A stretch of DNA of 21,907 bases from contig JANYEO010000245.1 of NCBI GenBank assembly GCA_025363025.1, forward strand, positions 1 to 21,907. The letters are read 5' to 3'. This stretch comes from Opitutia bacterium. Its GTDB lineage: Bacteria; Verrucomicrobiota; Verrucomicrobiia; Opitutales; JANYEO01. The notes beneath the pieces were generated by a model, which saw only the letters and a list, made by a program, of their open reading frames with translations, ran no database searches and was not told where the DNA came from. Below are positions 15,121-21,907 of the stretch, piece after piece (position 1 is the stretch's first letter; every line of letters starts with the position of its first letter). Both the position numbers and the translations under genes were made by a program.

Positions 15121-15160
15121 AAATAGCCTCGATGTAAATTTTGCATCGAGGCTATTTTTT
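15121..15160 (+). terminator. Strong rho-independent terminator
   Basis: A perfect 14-bp stem, AAATAGCCTCGATG (15121-15134) with CATCGAGGCTATTT (15144-15157), has a 9-nt loop and runs into T6. It lies 28 bp after the TAA of the cysteine-ladder protein. The A-rich left side would let it work in reverse too. Confidence 0.93.
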
Positions 15161-15259
15161 AACCCGCAGGGACATTCAATTAAACATTAAATGTGGAAGG
15201 AATGCGCCCATTTATTTAGATGGGCTGGGCTTGAATAGCCCGGTCTTTTAAATGATGGT

Positions 15260-15338
15260 GAGACAGCTGCATAATCTCAGGCCCTAAAATTCGAATTTTT
15301 TCTGTGTTTTGTTCGAAAACACCATTATGCAGCGGTCT
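15260..15338. repeat. 79-bp inverted-repeat element (GAGACC family)
   Basis: The left arm GAGACAGCTGCATAAT starts at 15260. The right arm ATTATGCAGCGGTCT ends at 15338. It is a short, non-coding copy of the same family as the 195-bp element at 12627-12821. No target duplication is evident. Confidence 0.7.
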
Positions 15339-15447
15339 TATTATGCATTCTTAAACATTCAACCAAGGCTTACACAAAAAACTATTATTTTAACATTTTC
15401 TACCCCTGAGATTATTGCGAGACCGCTAGCAGGATGCTTTCTTATTT

Positions 15448-15533
15448 TCAAACCCAGACTGCCAGCAGTCCAGGCTCGCGAAGCGCGAGGCGAGGCCTCA
15501 CGTTTCGCCTTATACGCAAAAACCTTGGGGCTC
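15448..15533 (+). repeat. REP-like element, copy 2
   Basis: It is about 86 bp starting TCAAACCCAGACTGCC. A hairpin pairs GCGAA (15478-15482) with TTCGC (15504-15508) and GAGGC (15487-15491) with GCCTC (15495-15499). The 26-bp core is at 15499-15524. It lies 3' of the minus-strand gene ending at 15607. Confidence 0.75.
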
Positions 15534-15606
15534 AACCCCTCACTTCATCCTTCACCATCTTAAACAGCCCGAAGCCTTTTTCCGGAAAGCCTCCTATTCC
15601 CATAGC

Positions 15607-17007
15607 CTAGAGGCTAGTTGCGGCCTCCAATACCAAGCCCAAGAAGGGTTGTTGCGCTCGCCTTTTCCTTTCGGCCCTCACGTGTAGATTAAACTGGGCT
15701 TGATTATCGTCACGCTTGATTTCATCCAGTTGCAAGGCAATGTTCCGCTCCATAGCCGCAACGAAATCTCTCTTCATAGCCGCAATTGAAGCCTTAGTAT
15801 CCCCTTGCGCAAAAACTTCTGCAGTGACCTCCAATGTTAAACCCAAACCTTTTATTTCCTCTTTAAGGATATTTGAAAATCTTTCTTCGCGGGCACTTTT
15901 GCTTAAAACTACCCCTTTTCCTATGTAACTTGTTTCATATTCATGCCTGACAATGTCTTCAAAATTGTTAAATTTATCCAGCGCCAATTTTGATAATAAC
16001 TCAATAAAGGCTGTCCGTTTTTCTGACATCTCCACGTCATCAGGTGAGCTTAAATTTTCTATAGAAGATAAATGCGCACTACAGTTATCAAAGTTTTCAG
16101 CCAATTTTTCCATGGCTTGCTGTGCCTGCATGAAGGAACTGCTTGCCTCGAGGCCTGTCAAGAAAGTTAACGGAATTAGAATACATCCTACCACGAGTAC
16201 AACAGGCAGCGAAAGAATAGCGAGGATACCGAGACCGGCACCCCCAGGGAGTAGCAAAAGAGATGGAATCACTGCTAAAGCCCCGAGCACTGCCAGCCCA
16301 ATGACTGCTACGGGAAGGGTTGCGGTTAACGAAGATGCCGCAGTGCCAGCCAGTATGCCGTCTTTTTTATAGGCACTCGCTATTTTTTTAAGCTCAGCTG
16401 AAGTGTCCGTTAACAACTCTCGCACCGAAGCACAGGCTGTATTCACTGATTGCTGAATAGTTTTCAGATCCGGAGACGGTTCCTCCAATGCCTGATAAAG
16501 CGCCTCAAATGCAACCGCTACTTTTTCTATAGAGTCTTTTGCCCTAGGAGGTAAATTTTCATCGGCAAGAACCGCTTTAAGCTGTTTATTAACCAATTCT
16601 AATTGTTTCAAACAGCCCTGAGCATCTGTGGGCGCTAGCATGTAAGCTTTTTCCAAGCCCGATACCATTACATTAACAGAATCAAATATAGGCTTATTCT
16701 TCTCCGCAGAGCCTTTGTCTTGGAGTCCCTCAAGGCTTTTTACTCCCTCCCTCAGGGCTCTTCCTATTTCAGACAGTTGGCTGGCCTGAACAAGCATGAG
16801 CGACTGCACTGCAGTTGACGCCACACTCCGTTCATCAATAGGGCTCGCATTGGCCGCGATAGATCCAGAATCAACAGATACTGTTTGCTTGCCTTTAGCT
16901 ACTTCCGCATGCACGTAACCAAGCTTCACTAAAAGCTTGTTAGCCGCATCCGCTGCAGATGATTGAGGTAAATTTGGTTTAGCGTTGGGATTAATTTTTG
17001 GGTCCAT
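15607..17007 (-). CDS. Unrecognised protein with bilobed hydrophobic segment (Inc-like architecture)
   Basis: 466 residues from ATG 17005-17007 (MDPKINPNAKPNLPQ). A GTG at 17064 would add 19 residues; neither start has a visible Shine-Dalgarno. Residues ~1-215 are polar and helical with coiled-coil potential (LEGLQDKG, QLELVNKQLKAVL). Residues ~226-285 form about 60 hydrophobic residues split by a Pro/Gly turn (LPVAVIGLAVLGALAVIPSL, LLPGGAGLG, ILAILSLPVVLVVGCILIPL), i.e. a membrane hairpin. Residues ~295-466 are charged helices. No signal peptide or enzyme motif is seen. Polar N-terminus, tight transmembrane hairpin and helical tail are how chlamydial inclusion-membrane proteins are built; relationship to them is only inferred from architecture. 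The gene stands alone, flanked by REP-like repeats on both sides. Confidence 0.6.
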   Translation of the reverse strand: MDPKINPNAKPNLPQSSAADAANKLLVKLGYVHAEVAKGKQTVSVDSGSIAANASPIDERSVASTAVQSLMLVQASQLSEIGRALREGVKSLEGLQDKGSAEKNKPIFDSVNVMVSGLEKAYMLAPTDAQGCLKQLELVNKQLKAVLADENLPPRAKDSIEKVAVAFEALYQALEEPSPDLKTIQQSVNTACASVRELLTDTSAELKKIASAYKKDGILAGTAASSLTATLPVAVIGLAVLGALAVIPSLLLLPGGAGLGILAILSLPVVLVVGCILIPLTFLTGLEASSSFMQAQQAMEKLAENFDNCSAHLSSIENLSSPDDVEMSEKRTAFIELLSKLALDKFNNFEDIVRHEYETSYIGKGVVLSKSAREERFSNILKEEIKGLGLTLEVTAEVFAQGDTKASIAAMKRDFVAAMERNIALQLDEIKRDDNQAQFNLHVRAERKRRAQQPFLGLVLEAATSL

Positions 17008-17064
17008 AAGGGGTAGGGGCGAAATTAACTTTTGAGATAAAAAAAAGCCGAATACACACGGCAC

Positions 17065-17425
17065 AGCAGCTTATTTGTGATATTAGATATCAAAAAAAAA
17101 CTAATTAAAAAAATTACAAAACCACACAATGCGGCAATATTTTCGAATGCAATAAACTGCATGAAGAGACAGATTCAATATGTATAATTTTTTCCCCCTT
17201 AAAGGGTTCCCTGAATCATTTAATTCTCCGTTAATCAAACCTACCATACACTGAAACAACCCACCCGCCCCTTCTTTGCATCAACCGTGACTTTGGCCAC
17301 GCACTCAAATTTTCAAGCCCAGACTGCCTCCGCAGCCCGGACGCGCGAAGCCTGAGGCCCTGTCTCACGCTTCGCCTTATACGCAAAAGCCCTCAATTTT
17401 TAAACCCAAATCACGACTTTCTCAA
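17065..17425. other. 361-bp intergenic region between gatB and the unrecognised gene
   Basis: AT-rich between 17080 and 17200, with a TATAAT at 17182-17187 on the plus strand but no matching -35 and no plus-strand gene after it. The promoter of the minus-strand gene ending at 15607 should lie here but is not evident. The gatB-proximal end holds REP-like copy 3. Confidence 0.5.
17311..17394 (+). repeat. REP-like element, copy 3
   Basis: It is about 84 bp starting TCAAGCCCAGACTGCC. A hairpin pairs GCGAAGC (17345-17351) with GCTTCGC (17369-17375) and is extended inside by TGAG/CTCA. The 26-bp core is at 17366-17391. It lies 34 bp beyond the gatB stop on its downstream side, so it would be part of the gatB 3' untranslated region. 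Confidence 0.78.
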
Positions 17426-18886
17426 TCACGGCTTTTGCAATAAAGTTTTCAACATCTCATCCACCAAGCTCGGGTTCGCCTTCCCTTGGCTGAGCACCAT
17501 CACCTTACCCTTAAGGGCATTAATGGCCTTCTCCTTACCCGCTTTATACTCAGCTACAGGATGAGGGTTTTCATTAATTGCCTGCTGGCACATCGCCTCT
17601 AGCGCCCCTAAATCCGAATTTTGCTCCAAGCCTTGCTCCTGGATAATCTGTGCCGGGGCCTGTCCCGTCTTAAACATTTGGATAAATACGTCCTGCGCAA
17701 TCTGACGGGAAATACTCCCTTTATCAATGCACTCAACAAGTGCGGCCAAATGCTCCGGCTTTATCTTGCACTCTTCAAGCGGCAAAGCCCCATCCGCTAC
17801 CGCGAGGGAGAGCTCCCGGAGCAAATCATTGGCTATCAAATTCGCAATCGCTTTAGGGTTATTATAACACTTAACCGCCGCTTCAAAATAATCACTAAAC
17901 CCTTTGTCCGGGCAAATGACAGAGGTTATCGTATACGGCAAATCATACGCTTGGTAAAAACGACGCTGCTTATCAAAAGGCAGCTCCGGCAACAACCCGT
18001 GCAACCGCTCCACTTCAGTTTTTTCAAACTTCAGCGGCATGAGGTCGGGGTCAGGGAAATACCGGTAATCATGCGCTTTTTCTTTACTCCGCATAGAGAA
18101 AGTAGCCCCATCTTCAATGCTCCAACGGCGCGTTTCCTGAACAATGGTCTCTCCCCTATTTAACAACTCTACCTGTCTTGCAATTTCAAACTCAATCCCA
18201 TTACGCACACCAGAAATTGTATTTAAATTCTTAATCTCAACCTTAGTTCCAAGCCCTGTAGAGCCTTTTGGGCGGATGCTGACATTCGCATCACAGCGCA
18301 TTTGCCCTTTCTCCATATCACAATCCGCTACCCCTAAATAAACCAAAGCCATGCGGATCGCCGTCAAAAACGAAAACGCCTCATCAGAGCTATACATATC
18401 TGGCTCAGAAACAATTTCAATAAGCGGCACCCCCGCCCGGTTAAAATCAACTAAACTATCTGCCCCCTGGTGGCTAAGCTTTCCCACGTCCTCTTCTAAG
18501 TGAATACGCGTAAGCTGCACATGCCGGTGCACGCCTTCAATGTTACGCGCAGGCCCCGGCAGCTCAATCTCCACCGTCCCCCCCAAGCACAAAGGCTGGT
18601 CAAATTGGGATATCTGGTACCCCTTGGGCGAATCCGGGTAAAAATAATTCTTCCGGTCCCATTTGCAAACCTCCGCAATCTTGCACCCAAATAAAAGGCC
18701 CACCTGCACCGTCTGCCAAATAGCCTCCTTATTCATAACAGGTAGCGTACCCGGCAAAGCCAGAACAACAGGGTCTGTCAGCGTATTCGGGGCCGCTCCA
18801 AAATGGTAGGGGGCCCGCGCAAACATTTTAGACTTTGTTTTTAGCTGAACGTGTACTTCCAGCCCAATAACCGGTTCATATTCCAT
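17426..18886 (-). CDS. gatB: Asp-tRNA(Asn)/Glu-tRNA(Gln) amidotransferase subunit B
   Basis: 486 residues, normal for GatB. GatB binds mischarged Glu-tRNA(Gln)/Asp-tRNA(Asn) and phosphorylates the carboxylate before GatA-derived ammonia attacks it. The N-terminus MEYEPVIGLEVHVQLKTKSKMF is canonical. Further motifs are PKGYQISQFDQPL, RIHLEEDVGKLSHQG, VDFNRAGVPLIEIVSEPD, MRCDANVSIRP and KNLNTISGVRNGIEFE, then the C-terminal YqeY-type tail domain. The four cysteines that bind zinc in some GatBs are absent (FARAPYHFGAAPNTLTDPVV), as also in some firmicute enzymes. The start ATG 18884-18886 has AGGAG with 9-bp spacing. It is the last gene of the pheT-gatC-gatA-gatB run, 24 bp after gatA. Confidence 0.97.
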   Translation of the reverse strand: MEYEPVIGLEVHVQLKTKSKMFARAPYHFGAAPNTLTDPVVLALPGTLPVMNKEAIWQTVQVGLLFGCKIAEVCKWDRKNYFYPDSPKGYQISQFDQPLCLGGTVEIELPGPARNIEGVHRHVQLTRIHLEEDVGKLSHQGADSLVDFNRAGVPLIEIVSEPDMYSSDEAFSFLTAIRMALVYLGVADCDMEKGQMRCDANVSIRPKGSTGLGTKVEIKNLNTISGVRNGIEFEIARQVELLNRGETIVQETRRWSIEDGATFSMRSKEKAHDYRYFPDPDLMPLKFEKTEVERLHGLLPELPFDKQRRFYQAYDLPYTITSVICPDKGFSDYFEAAVKCYNNPKAIANLIANDLLRELSLAVADGALPLEECKIKPEHLAALVECIDKGSISRQIAQDVFIQMFKTGQAPAQIIQEQGLEQNSDLGALEAMCQQAINENPHPVAEYKAGKEKAINALKGKVMVLSQGKANPSLVDEMLKTLLQKP

Positions 18887-18910
18887 GTTAAAAATCTCCT
18901 TAATACTGCG

Positions 18911-20380
18911 TTAAGCTAAAGTTGGGCGTTTATTCGCCTCCGGGTGCGCTTTCTCAAACGCATGGGTTAAGTTAAAAATAGTAGACTCAGCCAAGACATC
19001 GCCTAGGAGTTGCAAGCCCATCGGCATTCCGTCTGCGGAAAAGCCCCCGTTAAACGAAACCCCACATATCCCCGCAAGGTTCGTAGGTATCGTATAAATA
19101 TCATTCAAATACATCGCCAGTGGGTCATTCACCTTGGCTCCTTGCTTAAAGGCAACTGTTGGGGCCGTTGGGGTCAATATAGCATCCACTTGTTTAAAAG
19201 CTAGGGCGAAATCCCTACGTATAAGCGTGCGCACTTTTTGGGCGCGCAAATAATACGCATCATAATACCCACTATTAAGCACATACGTCCCCAGGATAAT
19301 ACGGCGCTTAACCTCAGGCCCAAAGCCTTCAGCCCGGCTCTTGGCAAATAAATCAATCGCATCACTCACCTCAGCGCTCCGATGCGTATAACGCACCCCA
19401 TCATACCGAGCCAGGTTAGAAGACGCTTCAGCTGCCAAAATAATATAATAAACCGGCACCGCCAAAGCCGTATGCGGCAAAGAAATATCCACCAACTCGC
19501 ACCCAGCTGCTTTATAAAATTGAACCGCTTTTTCAAAAGCCGCCCTCACATTATCAGCCAAGCCTTCACCTAAATAATCCTGAGCAATCCCTATACGCTT
19601 ACCCTTAATGTTAGCCTGTAGTGCCCCTACATAGTCAGGCACCGCTACATTCAAAGAGGTAGAATCCCGCTCATCATGCCCGGCCATCACTTGGAGGAGC
19701 ATCGCTGCATCTTCAACCGTATAGCCTAATGGCCCAAGCTGGTCTAAAGACGAGGCCAAAGACGCTAATCCATAACGGCTCACCCGTCCATAAGTAGGCT
19801 TCACCCCTACAATCCCACAAAAAGAAGCCGGCTGACGGATAGACCCTCCCGTATCACTTCCAATAGCCAGTGGGGCAAAGCTCGCCGCCACCGCCGCCGC
19901 ACTCCCTCCACTACTTCCCCCTGGGGAAGCCTTCAAATCCCACGGGTTATTAGTGGGAAAAAACGCGGAATTTTCGGTGGAAGACCCCATGGCAAATTCA
20001 TCCAAATTCGCCCGCCCCCAGAGGACCATCCCCGCCGCCTTCAGCTTTTGGGTACACGTCCCATCATAGGGGGAGATGTAGTCCTTCAAAATCTTACTGC
20101 CCGAGGTCATCGACTGTCCTATTACCGCCGTATTATCCTTCAAAGCTACCGGCACCCCATCGAGCGGCCCCAAAGCCCCCCCATTGGCCCGGCGCTCATC
20201 CGAAGCCTTCGCTTGTGCGAGCGCATTCGCTGCATCTGTATTCAAAAACGCTTTCACTTGGGGGTCCAAGCGTTCAGTACGCTCAATAAAAGCTGTGGTC
20301 ACCTCAACCGCACTCACTGCCTTATCTTTTAGCAAATGCGAAAGTTCAGCCGCCGTTTTAAAACATAAATCCTGAGACAT
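18911..20380 (-). CDS. gatA: Asp-tRNA(Asn)/Glu-tRNA(Gln) amidotransferase subunit A
   Basis: 489 residues from ATG 20378-20380, supported by AGAGGA six bases upstream. A TTG 27 bp further up is rejected because it would place the Shine-Dalgarno inside the gene. GatA hydrolyses glutamine to supply ammonia to GatB. The amidase-signature catalytic triad is complete: Lys81 (GVPVALKDN), cis-Ser156 (SPGGSSGGSA) and Ser180 (GSDTGGSIRQPA). The flanking GIVGVKPTYGRVSRYGLASLASSLDQLGP stretch is also typical. Residue numbers come from counting the translation. It sits between gatC (47 bp upstream) and gatB (24 bp downstream). Confidence 0.97.
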   Translation of the reverse strand: MSQDLCFKTAAELSHLLKDKAVSAVEVTTAFIERTERLDPQVKAFLNTDAANALAQAKASDERRANGGALGPLDGVPVALKDNTAVIGQSMTSGSKILKDYISPYDGTCTQKLKAAGMVLWGRANLDEFAMGSSTENSAFFPTNNPWDLKASPGGSSGGSAAAVAASFAPLAIGSDTGGSIRQPASFCGIVGVKPTYGRVSRYGLASLASSLDQLGPLGYTVEDAAMLLQVMAGHDERDSTSLNVAVPDYVGALQANIKGKRIGIAQDYLGEGLADNVRAAFEKAVQFYKAAGCELVDISLPHTALAVPVYYIILAAEASSNLARYDGVRYTHRSAEVSDAIDLFAKSRAEGFGPEVKRRIILGTYVLNSGYYDAYYLRAQKVRTLIRRDFALAFKQVDAILTPTAPTVAFKQGAKVNDPLAMYLNDIYTIPTNLAGICGVSFNGGFSADGMPMGLQLLGDVLAESTIFNLTHAFEKAHPEANKRPTLA

Positions 20381-20386
20381 AAAAAA

Positions 20387-20392
20387 TCCTCT
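20387..20392 (-). promoter_or_regulatory. Shine-Dalgarno of gatA
   Basis: On the minus strand AGAGGA is followed by six T and the ATG at 20380. It settles the gatA start at 20380. Confidence 0.8.
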
Positions 20393-20427
20393 AAAATATA
20401 AATTCAACTGCCAAAAAATAAACTCAC

Positions 20428-20937
20428 TTACTCCACTACCTTCGGCACTACTAATTGATCTTCCCGTATAGCTCGCTTTCCCGAAGCCAGGAGGGGTGCA
20501 TTCATCAGTGCCTCTTCGGGTGTAAAAGTAGGCCCCGGCTCATCTGCCCGGTATACATTATAAATAGAAAATGCATGGGCCGTTGGCTCCACTCCCTCTA
20601 CATCCACATTTTGGAGCTGCTGGATGTAATCCAAAATCCCCTCAAGCTGGCCCGTCAGGCGGATCTTCTCATCCGCTTTCAATGCCAATCGGGCAAGTTC
20701 CGCAATATAGTCAATATCAAGTTGGGTGCTCATAGGGTTTAAATTAGAAACTAACGGTTGAAGATTAGGCAGAGCTTTTAATGAATTAGCCTCTGACATT
20801 AAAAAAGACATAGAGTCATACTTAGAGTGCATATCAACAGCAATACCTGCCAACGGTTTAGTCAAGTCAGCTACATCATCCTGCCCACACGCAAGCCGCG
20901 TGAGTCTAACAATAATATCTGCATCTAAGACACTCAT
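20428..20937 (-). CDS. gatC: Amidotransferase subunit C with duplicated N-terminal segment
   Basis: 169 residues from ATG 20935-20937, against the usual ~95-100. GatC is the small clamp that wraps around GatA and stabilises the GatAB interface. Standard GatC begins at Met69 (STQLDIDYIAELARLALKAD, then GILDYIQQLQNVDVEGVEP and the ANVYRAD-like YNVYRADEP). The first 68 residues are extra, and residues 4-32 match residues 73-101 at 14 of 29 positions, including the LD.D.I..L.RLA core and the L..GI ending. They therefore look like a partial, diverged GatC copy in frame. If translation started at Met69 (ATG 20731-20733) the gap to pheT would be 227 bp; with the long form it is 23 bp, fitting the tight operon. 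No Shine-Dalgarno is clear at either start. Confidence 0.85.
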   Translation of the reverse strand: MSVLDADIIVRLTRLACGQDDVADLTKPLAGIAVDMHSKYDSMSFLMSEANSLKALPNLQPLVSNLNPMSTQLDIDYIAELARLALKADEKIRLTGQLEGILDYIQQLQNVDVEGVEPTAHAFSIYNVYRADEPGPTFTPEEALMNAPLLASGKRAIREDQLVVPKVVE

Positions 20938-20960
20938 AAGAAGAAGCAATCAAGAGTGCT

Positions 20961-21907
20961 TCAAGCCCGCAGACTATAGCCCGCAGCTTTCAACGTTTCC
21001 TGAATAGCATTTAAAGTGAGGTTCACCTCGTCATCCGTCAACGTTCTATCCATCGCGCGGAAGCGAAAGTTAATGGCCAAACTCTTTTTGCCCACCGGCA
21101 CCCCCTCCCCTTGGTAAACATCGAACACACTCACCTGTTCAACACAAAAAGCCTCCCCAGCCGCCTGGGCTGCAGCCACTTTCATATCATACACCACGTT
21201 AGCCGAGGCTTGCGCAGCATCCACAATAACTGCCAAATCTTTGGCCACCGCCGGAAAGGCACTAAAAGGCTTATAAACCAGTCGTACGCGCTCTTTATTA
21301 AAATGCCCAAGGGGTATAATCACCTCTCCCGCCCACAAGCCCTCTGTCAGCCCCCATGACTTTAAGGTTACAAAGTTAAGCAGCCCCGCACACGCATAAA
21401 AAGACGCTCCTTTTCCAAAGCCTCCAGTAGCGGCCGCATGGCCATCCTGCCAAAGGGGTTCACCTTCAGTCAAAGCCCAGTCTTTTGCACACACATAGAG
21501 GCCCGCAAGCTTCAGAGCCGCTTCGATCAACCCCCTTACTTCAAAAAAGTCCGGCATATGCGACGCCTTCCATAAGCCTTCCTTCACTCCAGCTGTTAAG
21601 ACAAACGCCACAGCCACGGCCTCTTCAACACTTGCCTCTAGTTTGCGGAAGACATGGCCTACTTCAAATAACCGCCGCACATCATTCCCATTATTAATAT
21701 TAAGCTGAAACGCATCGAGTAGCCCCGGGATAAGCGAAGGCCGCAAATAGGCCTGGTCGACGGATAGCGGGTTCGCAATCCCTAGCCCCTCTGTCTCAGC
21801 CTCGACAAGCTGTACCGTTTTTTCTGCCTGCAAAGTATAATGGATACATTCGACAAAGCCCGCCCCCGCCAAACGCTCCGAAACGGCTGACACAAATAAA
21901 CCCTTTG
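20961..21907 (-). CDS. pheT: Phenylalanyl-tRNA synthetase beta subunit, C-terminal part
   Basis: The frame is open to the window edge, so the gene starts outside; about 315 C-terminal residues of a normally ~800-residue protein are present. PheT forms the alpha2-beta2 PheRS with PheS and carries the editing and tRNA-binding domains. Seen here: the catalytic-like core segment (VSERLAGAGFVECIHYTLQ; IANPLSVDQAYLRPSLIPGLLDAFQLNINNG; LFEVGHVF), then a ferredoxin-fold anticodon-binding domain (YKPFSAFPAVAKDLAVIVD, VFDVYQGEGVPVGKKSLAINFRF, then DRTLTDDEVN). The C-terminus is intact. gatC follows after 23 bp, so pheT leads into the gatCAB run. Confidence 0.95.
   Translation of the reverse strand, partial: KGLFVSAVSERLAGAGFVECIHYTLQAEKTVQLVEAETEGLGIANPLSVDQAYLRPSLIPGLLDAFQLNINNGNDVRRLFEVGHVFRKLEASVEEAVAVAFVLTAGVKEGLWKASHMPDFFEVRGLIEAALKLAGLYVCAKDWALTEGEPLWQDGHAAATGGFGKGASFYACAGLLNFVTLKSWGLTEGLWAGEVIIPLGHFNKERVRLVYKPFSAFPAVAKDLAVIVDAAQASANVVYDMKVAAAQAAGEAFCVEQVSVFDVYQGEGVPVGKKSLAINFRFRAMDRTLTDDEVNLTLNAIQETLKAAGYSLRA

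Larger units (their letters stand above)
15161..15606. other. 446-bp gene-free region packed with repeats
   Basis: It lies between two convergent genes. It holds hairpins GCCCAT/ATGGGC (15206-15225) and GGGCT/AGCCC (15227-15241), a GAGACC-family element (15260-15338), a lone arm GAGACCGCTAGCAGGATGC (15419-15437) and a full REP-like element (about 15448-15533). Short frames reading through it are judged non-coding. Confidence 0.6.

Noticed and set aside
15309..15563. 84-residue plus-strand frame in the repeat-rich gap
   Set aside because: It reads through a GAGACC arm and the REP-like element (including TTCGCCTTATACGC translated); no Shine-Dalgarno or domain.
15670..15690. CTCACGTG resembling the core of a parS site (TGTTTCACGTGAAACA)
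   Set aside because: Only the central CACGTG agrees; the palindrome arms do not, and it lies inside a coding region. No other parS-like 16-mer was seen near parB.
17160..17200. TATAAT at 17182-17187 as a plus-strand promoter
   Set aside because: No -35 at proper spacing and no plus-strand gene downstream; AT-rich chance match.
18780..18870. Loss of the four zinc cysteines in GatB as a functional defect
   Set aside because: Cys-free versions of this loop are normal in some lineages (for example firmicute GatB), and the rest of the enzyme is intact.
1..21907. tRNA, rRNA, CRISPR array or prophage
   Set aside because: No cloverleaf-like sequence with a TTCGA-N-T arm, no regularly spaced direct repeats with spacers, and no phage structural genes were seen by eye; a covariance-model scan was not possible.

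Overview
The window reads as chromosomal DNA from a Gram-negative member of the PVC superphylum, most likely Verrucomicrobiota. Three points support this. It has ADP-heptose (LPS inner core) enzymes. It has a 160-residue protein that looks like the verrucomicrobial/planctomycetal Minf_1886 family. It has a phylum-typical mix of GatCAB, M16, M24 and ParB genes. The lineage is an inference from protein families; no rRNA is present to settle it. Ankyrin-like and Inc-like candidate effectors, an IS30 end and many short interspersed repeats suggest a host-associated lifestyle, which is also an inference.

Layout. Positions 1-1035: the 3' end of an IS30-type transposase abuts an ankyrin-like, acidic, proline-rich protein that is probably 5'-truncated, followed by a perfect 20-bp palindrome. 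Positions 1036-3370 (minus strand): hldD, carrying an unusual histone-like lysine-rich N-terminus, then a Xer tyrosine recombinase. Positions 3600-5141 (plus): an orphan secretin whose signal peptide has no standard start codon. Positions 5311-9379 (minus): M24 peptidase, heptose-7-phosphate kinase (hldA), a LysM coiled-coil envelope protein and ParB. Positions 9412-9873 (plus): a DUF192 lipoprotein. Positions 9899-13305 (minus): a Minf_1886-type protein and a large M16 peptidase, split by a 195-bp MITE-like insertion with a 5-bp target duplication. Positions 13569-15093 (plus): a secreted alanine-rich protein with a cysteine-ladder tail, apparently broken by one base, ending in a strong terminator. 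Positions 15607-17007 (minus): an unrecognised protein with a bilobed hydrophobic segment. Positions 17426-21907 (minus): pheT (partial), gatC, gatA and gatB, a translation operon.

Working together: HldA and HldD are two steps of ADP-L-glycero-D-manno-heptose synthesis. PheT and GatCAB provide charged Phe-tRNA and amidated Gln/Asn-tRNA. ParB and Xer are chromosome segregation and resolution factors; no ParA gene or parS site was seen. The LysM protein, DUF192 lipoprotein and secretin belong to the cell envelope.

The most interesting signals outside ordinary genes are two repeat families. One has GAGACCGCTGCATAAT termini and tends to touch stop codons. The other is a REP-like 26-bp core just downstream of three minus-strand genes, with a hairpin kept by compensatory changes in two of the copies. 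Among proteins, GatC carries an in-frame partial duplication of itself, and HldD and ParB carry Lys/Ala/Pro/Val-rich segments.
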